DNA of 18,406 nucleotides from DATEJJ01 sp039649115 (GTDB lineage: Bacteria; Actinomycetota; Actinomycetes; Mycobacteriales; Micromonosporaceae): NCBI GenBank assembly GCA_039649115.1, contig JBBWZQ010000071.1, positions 1 to 18,406 on the forward strand, in the 5' to 3' direction. Below the pieces are notes generated by a model. The model did not search any database. It was not told the origin of the DNA and saw nothing but the letters and a program-made list of their open reading frames with translations. Positions 7,237-12,142 of the stretch are shown piece after piece. The translations under genes were made by a program, and so were the position numbers. The first letter of the stretch is position 1. Every line of letters begins with the position of its first letter.

Positions 7237-7764
7237 TCAATCTTCGTGGATGGCGTGGCCGGACGCGGCCGCGACCCCCTCCAGGTAGCCGCGCGCCCGC
7301 TCAGCCCGGGGGTAGCGGCCGACCAGCGCCCAGAACGTGCGGTTGTGACTTGGTACCACCAGGTGCGCGAGTTCGTGCAGCAGGACATAGTCGATCACCC
7401 AGTCGGGCATGTCCATGATCCGGTCCGAGATCCGGATGGAGCGGTCGGCCGGCGTGCAGGAGCCCCACCGCCCGTTCTGGTTGTCCACCCACCGCACGCT
7501 GGCCGGGTGCCCGGCCGCGGGATGGTCGGGGAAGTACCGGTGCGCCAGCCGGGCCGCCCGGCTGACCAGTTCCGTGTCGGTCCGGCGGGCCCGCTGGTCA
7601 CGGGCCTCCAGCCGCTGGAGCATCCGGTCGACCCACTCCCGCTCCTCGGCTCGCGAGAACAGGTTGGGGATGAGGACAACGACGCGCTCACCGTCGCGGT
7701 AGGCGGACACCGTCCTGCGGCGGCGCTCGCTACGCCGCACTTCGACAACGGGCTTCCGGACCAT
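7237..7764 (-). CDS. YgjP-like (DUF45) M48-family zinc metallopeptidase
   Basis: The 175-residue protein carries the YgjP/WLM-type pattern. A basic N-terminal beta region (about 1-35) is followed by RWGSCTPADRSIRIS (99-113) and the zinc-binding HELAH (130-134), in which His130 and His134 bind metal and Glu131 is catalytic. The third ligand is His140 in SHNRTFW. There is no signal peptide or membrane segment, so it should be a soluble cytoplasmic peptidase; natural substrates of the family are largely unknown. Start chosen: ATG 7764, because the family begins near this point, although only a weak Shine-Dalgarno sequence is seen. It is the first gene of a two-gene unit with the CofC-like gene. 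The family call is firm. Confidence 0.92.
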   Translation of the reverse strand: MVRKPVVEVRRSERRRRTVSAYRDGERVVVLIPNLFSRAEEREWVDRMLQRLEARDQRARRTDTELVSRAARLAHRYFPDHPAAGHPASVRWVDNQNGRWGSCTPADRSIRISDRIMDMPDWVIDYVLLHELAHLVVPSHNRTFWALVGRYPRAERARGYLEGVAAASGHAIHED

Positions 7765-8134
7765 CGGAGGACCGCTCAGCTCACCGGGTTCGCTGACGCT
7801 GGCTCACGAACGCACGCTAACGGGCCTACGCCACCCCACCGCAAGACCTAACCTCTGAGCTGCTGTGAACATCACCCTGGTTCGCACCGATTAGCCGGTA
7901 AAATTCCCTACCCGGGGTGCCCGGAACGTGGCATTCATACGGAAAGACCGGCGTGTCCCTGCGGAACGCCGATCGTCCGAGGCGTGCCCAGGGCAGACTT
8001 CAGCGAGGGTCAAGCGCCTGGCCCGGCACGGGGACGCGTGAATCAAGGGCGTGGCAGGGAAGCGGCGACCGGCCAAGCGGGTACGCAAGGAGTACCGCGG
8101 CACGACGGCCGCGTCGAATGACAGGAGGAGCACC
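7765..8134. other. Intergenic region upstream of both the M48 gene and the DUF5679 gene
   Basis: No supported gene lies in these 370 bases. An AT-richer patch at about 7889-7908 (GATTAGCCGGTAAAATTCCC) is the most promoter-like part, with TAAAAT as a possible plus-strand -10 box but no good -35 box at the right distance. A plus-strand frame from GTG 8051 runs into the DUF5679 gene with a Lys/Arg-rich peptide. I treat this as untranslated leader because the strong ribosome binding site lies further downstream. Confidence 0.45.
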
Positions 8135-8296
8135 GTGGCCGAGAAGGCCGAGAAGTACAACGGCTACTGCGTCAAGTGCAAGGAAAAGCGGGACTTTGAG
8201 GGCCATGTGGAGATCTCGAAGACTGGCATGAGGATGGCCAAGGGCAAATGTCCGGTCTGCGGCACGACGGTCAACCGCATCCTCGGCAAGGCCTGA
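8135..8296 (+). CDS. DUF5679 small zinc-ribbon protein
   Basis: The 53-residue product is almost entirely one small domain. YCVKCKEKRDFEG is followed by KCPVCGTTVNRILGKA, with two CxxC pairs (Cys12/Cys15 and Cys39/Cys42) that should bind one zinc ion. This matches the actinobacterial DUF5679 family of single-domain zinc ribbons, whose role is unknown to me. The start is fixed at GTG 8135 by a near-perfect AGGAGG at 8123-8128, six bases upstream. A longer frame from GTG 8051 would add 28 Lys/Arg-rich residues but lacks comparable initiation signals. A strong hairpin follows 10 bases after the stop, so it is probably a single-gene unit. Binding of nucleic acid or of a protein partner is only a guess. 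Confidence 0.88.
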   Translation: MAEKAEKYNGYCVKCKEKRDFEGHVEISKTGMRMAKGKCPVCGTTVNRILGKA

Positions 8297-8306
8297 GGCG
8301 TTGTGC

Positions 8307-8340
8307 GTGGGGGAGGAGCGCCACGTCGCTTCTCCCCCAC
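8307..8340 (+). terminator. Terminator of the DUF5679 gene
   Basis: GTGGGGGAG (8307-8315) pairs with CTCCCCCAC (8332-8340). The stem continues through a G-T pair and AGCG/CGCT to a 6-base loop at 8321-8326, giving 14 pairs. It starts 10 bases after the stop codon. No T-run follows. Confidence 0.85.
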
Positions 8341-8380
8341 CCTGAGTAGTGTCAGTAAGCCGACAAACATGGCGCCGTCC

Positions 8381-8442
8381 TGTGGATAAGACGGCGTGTC
8401 GCTGTGGACAACCCCGGTGACGGTGCCTTCCCCTGTGGAGAA
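8381..8442 (-). promoter_or_regulatory. Cluster of three DnaA-box-like sequences
   Basis: TGTGGATAA (8381-8389), TGTGGACAA (8403-8411) and TGTGGAGAA (8434-8442) lie in the same orientation. Read on the minus strand they are TTATCCACA (the classic DnaA box), TTGTCCACA (the form preferred in high-GC actinobacteria) and TTCTCCACA (one mismatch). The start-to-start distances are 22 and 31 bases, close to two and three helical turns, so all three would face the same side of the DNA. The site lies between the DUF5679 terminator and the next gene. No dnaA, dnaN or AT-rich unwinding region is present, so this is not an obvious oriC. Confidence 0.65.
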
Positions 8443-8484
8443 CACAGAACGTGACCGCATCGCTCCGTGACAGTGTCCGGAGCC

Positions 8485-9546
8485 ATGAGCCGCTTGACCA
8501 TGCTGCCCGGCCTGCGCCGGCTCTGGCGTGACGCGCACAGCCTGCAACTCGGCACCGACCCCGCCCGCGCGGTGGTGCTGGAGTTCGCCGACCCGTCGAC
8601 CGCCCGGATGCTCGACCTCCTCGACGGCAGCCGGAACGCCCGGATGATCCTGCGGGACGCCAGCCGGCTCGGCGTGCCCGAGCCGGCCGCCACCCTGCTG
8701 CTCGACCTCCTGCGCGACGCGGGCCTGGCGGTGGGCGCACACACGCTCATGCCGGCGGGCCTGCCCGAGCCGCTGCGCCGGCGGCTCAGCACCGAGGTCG
8801 CCGCGCTCGCCCTGCGCCCAGGGGCGGCGCCCGCCTCGCCGGCCGAGACGGTGCGCCGGCGGATCAGCGCTCGCGTGCTGGTCAGCGGCCACGGGAGGCT
8901 GGTCGCGCCGATCACGGCGGCCCTGGCCGAGGCCGGCGTCGGGCACGTGGACCCGGCGCTCACCGGACGGGTACGGATCGACGACGCGGTCCTCGGTGGC
9001 ATGCTGCCGACCGATACGGGCCGGCCACGGGCGGTCGCCGCCGCCGAAGCCGTGGTACGCGTCGCGCCCAGTACCAACCTGCGCCCGTTGCGCGACGGGA
9101 GCGCGACGTTCGTGGTGCAGGCGGGCGGGTACCGGCCTCCCGAACTGGCCGCGCTCGCGTACGCCAGGCGGGGTGTGGCACATCTCACGATCGAGCTACG
9201 GGACGGCACCGTGGTCATCGGACCGCTCGTCCCGCCGGCCGGCTCGCCCTGCCTCAACTGCGTCGACCTGCACCGCCGCGATCGGGACCCGGCCTGGCCG
9301 GCGCTGGTGGCCCAGCTGGCCACGGGTGGCGACGCCGCGCTGCCCTGCGCGGTCACGACCGCCCTGGTCGCGACGGGCTACGCCGCCGACGAGGTGCTGC
9401 GCTTCGTCGACGGACGCGAGCCGCAGACGATCGGCACCACGATCGAGATCAGTGGACCGGGCCGGGAGCGGCGGCGCCGGTGGTCGCCGCACCCTCGCTG
9501 CGGTTGCGGGCAACGCCGCAGGCGGGGGCAGTCGCCCGGCGGATGA
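8485..9546 (+). CDS. E1-like / cyclodehydratase-type leader-binding protein (Rv3196-like)
   Basis: The 353-residue protein resembles the TOMM-precursor leader-peptide-binding or bacteriocin cyclodehydratase-like group, which has an E1/ThiF-derived fold. The N-terminal part (about 1-115) looks like a winged-helix peptide-binding region. The middle has a Rossmann-like strand-turn (VLVSGHGRLVAPIT) without a proper GxGxxG nucleotide motif. Near the end CLNC (256-259) with VDLHRRDRDPAWP and the terminal CGC (339-341) supply four cysteines for the family's structural zinc. No YcaO partner or precursor peptide is visible nearby, so azoline formation cannot be claimed. Start: ATG 8485 (GGAG just before it); GTG 8467 in frame is the alternative. 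Its stop overlaps the next start in ATGA, so it is coupled to the ABC1 kinase. The position matches Rv3196 in mycobacteria. Confidence 0.82.
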   Translation: MSRLTMLPGLRRLWRDAHSLQLGTDPARAVVLEFADPSTARMLDLLDGSRNARMILRDASRLGVPEPAATLLLDLLRDAGLAVGAHTLMPAGLPEPLRRRLSTEVAALALRPGAAPASPAETVRRRISARVLVSGHGRLVAPITAALAEAGVGHVDPALTGRVRIDDAVLGGMLPTDTGRPRAVAAAEAVVRVAPSTNLRPLRDGSATFVVQAGGYRPPELAALAYARRGVAHLTIELRDGTVVIGPLVPPAGSPCLNCVDLHRRDRDPAWPALVAQLATGGDAALPCAVTTALVATGYAADEVLRFVDGREPQTIGTTIEISGPGRERRRRWSPHPRCGCGQRRRRGQSPGG

Positions 9547-10904
9547 GGTTCAATGATCGGGTGAGCGATATCCCGCGCAGGGCCGTGTCCCGCACCGCCC
9601 GGCTGGCCGCGCTGCCCCTGGGATTCGCCGGGCGGGCCGCCCTCGGTCTCGGCAAGCGGGTCACCGGCGCGGCCGCGGAGGTGATCTCCGCCGAGGTGCA
9701 GCAGCGCACGGCGGAGCACCTGTTCAGCGTGCTGGGGCAGCTCAAGGGCGGGGCGATGAAGTTCGGCCAGGCGCTGTCCGTGTTCGAGGCGGCACTGCCC
9801 GAGGAGCTGGCCGGCCCGTACCGCCAGGCGCTGACCAAGCTGCAGGAGTCGGCGCCGCCGCTGCCGGCCGCGAGCGTGCACAAGGTACTGGCCAAGGAGC
9901 TGGGCGAGGACTGGCGCCGGTACTTCCGGGAGTTCGACGACAAGCCGGCCGCGGCGGCAAGCATCGGCCAGGTACACAAAGCGGTGTGGAAGAAGCGGGG
10001 CAAGGCGGGGATACCCGTGGCCGTCAAGATCCAGTACCCGGGGGCGGGCGCGGCGCTGCTGTCCGACCTCAACCAGCTCTCCCGCCTGGCCGGGCTGTTC
10101 CGGGTGATCCAGCCCGGGCTCGACGTCAAGCCGCTGCTGGTCGAGCTGCGCGCCCGGATCAGCGAGGAGCTCGACTACGAGCTGGAGGCGGCGGCGCAGC
10201 GGGCGTTCGCCGCGGGGTACGCGGGTGACGACGAGATCCACGTTCCGGGCGTTGTCGCGGCGGCGCCCCGGGTGCTGGTGACGGAGTGGATCGACGGTAC
10301 GCCGCTGTCGCAGGTGATCGCGGCGGGCGATCGTGAGCTGCGGGACCGGGCCGGGTTGCTGATGGCGACCCTGCACTTCTCCGCGCCGGTACGGGTCGGC
10401 CTGCTGCACGCCGACCCGCACCCGGGCAACTTCCGGATGCTGCCGGACGGCCGGCTCGGCGTGGTCGACTTCGGGGCGGTGGCGCGGATGCCGGGCGGGC
10501 ACCCCGAGCCGATCGGCCGGCTGACCCGGCTGGCGCTGGCCGGTGACGCGGAAGGTGTGCTGGCGGGCCTGCGGGAGGAGGGCTTCGTGCGGCCCGACAC
10601 GACCGTCGACGCGGCGGCCATCCTGGAGTACCTGCGCCCGCTGCTGGAGCCGATCGCCAAGCCCGAGTTCCAGTTCACCCGGGCCTGGCTGCGCACCGAG
10701 GCGGCCCGCGTCGCCAGCCCGCGCAGCCCGGCCTTCCAGCTCGGCAAGCAGCTCAACCTGCCGCCGTCGTACCTGCTGGTCCACCGGGTGACGCTGGGCT
10801 CCATCGGGGTGCTCTGCCAGCTGGAGGCCAACGCGCCGTACCGCGCGGTTGTCGAGAGCTGGCTGCCCGGCTTCGCGGAGCCACAGGACGAGGCGGTCGC
10901 ATAG
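9543..10904 (+). CDS. ABC1/UbiB (ADCK, AarF-like) atypical kinase family protein
   Basis: The product (453 residues) shows the full set of ABC1/UbiB motifs. These are the KxGQ motif (KFGQ, 73-76) preceded by the glycine pair LKGG, the alanine-rich nucleotide loop AAASIGQV (137-144), the lysine of VAVKIQYPG (Lys162), and the ExD-like SEELDYELEA. The catalytic-loop equivalent is HADPHPGNF (289-297) and the metal-binding DFG is at 309-311. Family members are ATPases or kinases acting on lipids or quinone biosynthesis; this actinobacterial clade (Rv3197) is linked only by position to whiB7 and antibiotic tolerance. Start: ATG 9543, whose ATGA overlaps the previous stop. GTG 9561 (VSDIPRRAV) is in frame and fits mycobacterial homologues better, so the true N-terminus is unsettled by six residues. 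A 13-bp hairpin ends the unit. Confidence 0.93.
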   Translation: MRFNDRVSDIPRRAVSRTARLAALPLGFAGRAALGLGKRVTGAAAEVISAEVQQRTAEHLFSVLGQLKGGAMKFGQALSVFEAALPEELAGPYRQALTKLQESAPPLPAASVHKVLAKELGEDWRRYFREFDDKPAAAASIGQVHKAVWKKRGKAGIPVAVKIQYPGAGAALLSDLNQLSRLAGLFRVIQPGLDVKPLLVELRARISEELDYELEAAAQRAFAAGYAGDDEIHVPGVVAAAPRVLVTEWIDGTPLSQVIAAGDRELRDRAGLLMATLHFSAPVRVGLLHADPHPGNFRMLPDGRLGVVDFGAVARMPGGHPEPIGRLTRLALAGDAEGVLAGLREEGFVRPDTTVDAAAILEYLRPLLEPIAKPEFQFTRAWLRTEAARVASPRSPAFQLGKQLNLPPSYLLVHRVTLGSIGVLCQLEANAPYRAVVESWLPGFAEPQDEAVA

Positions 10905-10909
10905 CGCGA

Positions 10910-10940
10910 CGCCCGCCCCGGGAGGATCCCGGGGCGGGCG
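10910..10940. terminator. Bidirectional terminator between the ABC1 gene and the whiB7 unit
   Basis: CGCCCGCCCCGGG (10910-10922) pairs perfectly with CCCGGGGCGGGCG (10928-10940) around a 5-base loop. It lies 5 bases after the ABC1 stop and 15 bases beyond the stop of the convergent small gene, so it can end both transcripts. Confidence 0.88.
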
Positions 10941-10955
10941 CTGTGCGATCGGTCG

Positions 10956-11102
10956 TCAGCCGCCGAGCCGGCGGTTCTGCTCCCGCCGGGCGCGCATCGC
11001 GATCTGTCGAGCGGATCGGTAAGCCTCAGAAGGGGTGTCCTGAGGCCCGCGCATTCGGGCGCGGCTCAGCGCTTCGTAGATGAGATAGAGACCGTTGGTC
11101 AT
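10956..11102 (-). CDS. Small basic protein downstream of whiB7, function unknown
   Basis: From ATG 11102 the product is 48 residues: MTNGLYLIYEALSRARM followed by a Ser/Arg-rich helical region ending RREQNRRLGG. It is strongly basic, lacks a membrane segment, and looks like one amphipathic helix plus an Arg-rich tail, possibly a nucleic-acid- or ribosome-associated protein. Start chosen because GAGGAGC lies nine bases before ATG 11102. The frame is open to an ATG at 11207, four bases after the whiB7 stop, which would give 83 residues with a Pro/Arg-rich extension of less coding-like character. Same-strand position and the absence of a terminator suggest co-transcription with whiB7. I believe similar short proteins occur in other actinomycetes but cannot name a family. 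Confidence 0.65.
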   Translation of the reverse strand: MTNGLYLIYEALSRARMRGPQDTPSEAYRSARQIAMRARREQNRRLGG

Positions 11103-11211
11103 GTCGAGCGAGCTCCTCATTCGGGTCCTGCTGTCAGGAACGTGTACCGGCCGGGTTGGCCGTGGCTGGCGCAGCCGCAGGCTGGCGCTCGTACGGATGC
11201 CACTCATGTGC

Positions 11212-11556
11212 TCAAGCCGCCTCTCGGATCTCGGCCGCGACCCGGGCCGTAACCTCAGCCCGCATCACCGCGTCGTTGGCGACGTCCTCCTTGCGGGGAC
11301 GACCACGCGGCCGCTTCCGCGGCACCACGGCACCCCGCTCGAAGATCTCGCCGCCCCAGACGCCCCAGGGCTCCGCCCGCTCCACCGCGCTGGCCAGGCA
11401 CTCGACCCGAACCGGGCAGTCGCCACACAGCGACTTGGCCAGCTCGAGCTCGGCGGGCGAGTCTGCGAACCACAGGTCAGGGTCGAACCGGCGGCAGGGC
11501 AGCTCGGCATCCAACTGGACGCTGCTGCCAACTGGCACCAACTCCAGACTCATCAC
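11212..11556 (-). CDS. whiB7: WhiB7 (WblC) iron-sulfur transcription factor
   Basis: The 114-residue protein has all the diagnostic WhiB7 features. Four iron-sulfur cysteines are present (Cys21, Cys44, Cys47 and Cys53, the middle pair as CGDC), then the WhiB turn GVWGGE (65-70), then an AT-hook RGRPR (84-88) with flanking basic residues. The AT-hook separates WhiB7/WblC from other WhiB proteins. It binds the main sigma factor and activates promoters with an AT-rich patch just upstream of the -35 box, driving intrinsic resistance to ribosome-targeting antibiotics, including its own expression. Start: GTG 11556, directly followed by ATG 11553; GGAGAGG seven bases upstream of the GTG serves either. 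About 500 bases of leader with upstream ORFs and a strong hairpin lie upstream. Location between the ABC1 kinase and uvrD2 matches mycobacterial Rv3197A. Confidence 0.95.
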   Translation of the reverse strand: MMSLELVPVGSSVQLDAELPCRRFDPDLWFADSPAELELAKSLCGDCPVRVECLASAVERAEPWGVWGGEIFERGAVVPRKRPRGRPRKEDVANDAVMRAEVTARVAAEIREAA

Positions 11557-11623
11557 CCGGTCACCTCTCCTTCTGTTGTCGGGCCGCTGTTGTGGGCGAG
11601 CCCGGTCTCGGCTGGAAATGACT

Positions 11624-11659
11624 GAGGCCGCGGACCCGGTATACGGGTTCCGCGGCCTC
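11624..11659 (-). terminator. Attenuator-type hairpin in the whiB7 leader
   Basis: On the minus strand GAGGCCGCGG (11659-11650) pairs with CCGCGGCCTC (11633-11624), a bulged A follows, and ACCCG/CGGGT extends the stem to a 5-base loop: 15 pairs in all. It begins 22 bases after the stop of the upstream ORF and ends 67 bases before the whiB7 start. Because it is inside the presumed whiB7 transcript, it would block expression unless prevented from forming. There is only a weak T-run (ATTT). Confidence 0.8.
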
Positions 11660-11681
11660 GAGGTGAGCCGGTAAGTCTTGT

Positions 11682-11984
11682 TCAGACCGGTTTACCCCGA
11701 GGTGGAACTCCGCTGACCTTGACGCCCACGTACGCGGACGGCCGGTCCATACCGATGGTCTTGGCCGCGAACCCATTGGTGCGCTGATCCGCCAGGTTCC
11801 AGCTCCACTGAGCCTGGGTCCGCTGAACCTGGACGGTCTGGTGCTGGGCGAGTGCGAGTGGCGTGCCCGTGACAGCCGGAATGCCCACCGCAAGCGAGTG
11901 GGCTTCGATCCCGTAGCCGGGCGCCGGAGCGCAGGCAGAGGTCAGCGCCGACGGTCGCTCAGTTGGGAAAAGTCTCACCGTCGC
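11682..11984 (-). CDS. Upstream ORF in the whiB7 leader (regulatory, or small unknown protein)
   Basis: This frame runs from near 11987 to the TGA at 11682. AGGAGGT sits upstream of two in-frame GTGs. The first (11987) overlaps the ribosome binding site region; the second, at 11978, begins MRLFPTERPSAL with 8-base spacing and is the better start, giving 98 residues. The product contains a Gln-rich middle part (HQTVQVQRTQAQWSWNL) and ends GVPPRGKPV; no family is recognised. Third codon positions are GC-rich, though less than in the neighbouring genes. Its stop lies 22 bases before the strong hairpin ahead of whiB7, the arrangement expected of a translated leader ORF whose stalled ribosomes control termination. 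A real small protein gene is the alternative; both may be true. The stated start covers the longer form approximately. Confidence 0.55.
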   Translation of the reverse strand, partial: ATVRLFPTERPSALTSACAPAPGYGIEAHSLAVGIPAVTGTPLALAQHQTVQVQRTQAQWSWNLADQRTNGFAAKTIGMDRPSAYVGVKVSGVPPRGKPV

Positions 11985-11990
11985 CACCTC

Positions 11991-12038
11991 CTACCTGCTC
12001 TCGTCATGGATGGTGCTCCGGCCTCCCGTGGACAGCAT
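11991..12038 (-). CDS. Short 15-residue upstream ORF in the whiB7 leader
   Basis: ATG 12038 opens a 15-codon ORF (MLSTGGRSTIHDESR) ending in TAG at 11991. The TAG directly abuts and overlaps the GGAGG of the next leader ORF. It starts about 20 bases after the predicted transcription start. Its own ribosome binding site is poor. Stop and Shine-Dalgarno overlap would let translation of this ORF influence initiation on the longer one. It is listed as a candidate only. Confidence 0.35.
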   Translation of the reverse strand: MLSTGGRSTIHDESR

Positions 12039-12067
12039 GGATGCCGCCGCTTGAGAGGTGTGTATGC

Positions 12068-12097
12068 AGGCTAAGCCCGGAGCACCGGCCGGGGCAA
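12068..12097 (-). promoter_or_regulatory. Candidate whiB7 promoter with AT-rich patch upstream of -35
   Basis: On the minus strand TTGCCC (12097-12092) and TAGCCT (12073-12068) are 18 bases apart. The AT-rich TAAATTCG lies immediately upstream of the -35 box and overlaps the uvrD2 stop codon. WhiB7-dependent promoters are known to carry such an AT-rich patch, bound by the AT-hook, so autoregulation is plausible. Transcription would start near 12060 and give a leader of about 500 bases. Confidence 0.55.
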
Positions 12098-12142
12098 ACG
12101 AATTTACGACTCCGTTGTGGAGATTTTTTCTCCGGCCGGTGC
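12082..12142. repeat. 11-bp inverted repeat spanning the end of uvrD2
   Basis: GCACCGGCCGG (12082-12092) and CCGGCCGGTGC (12132-12142) are exact reverse complements 39 bases apart. A smaller GGAGA/TCTCC stem lies inside. One arm is in the uvrD2 coding end and the other overlaps the -35 region of the candidate whiB7 promoter. It may help end the uvrD2 transcript. Confidence 0.5.

Noticed and set aside
8051..8134. N-terminal extension of the DUF5679 protein from GTG 8051
   Set aside because: A near-perfect AGGAGG six bases before GTG 8135 fits the domain boundary. The extension is Lys/Arg-rich and has no comparable ribosome binding site.
8341..8484. Chromosomal replication origin
   Set aside because: Three DnaA-like boxes are present, but there is no dnaA, dnaN, gyrB or AT-rich unwinding region, and oriC in actinobacteria carries many more boxes.
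9378..10784. Minus-strand open frame of 468 codons
   Set aside because: It is antisense to the ABC1 kinase gene, which has every family motif intact.
11682..11987. Mycoredoxin (mrx1) expected next to whiB7 and uvrD2
   Set aside because: The ORF at this place has no glutaredoxin fold features and no CxxC active site; its only cysteine is isolated.
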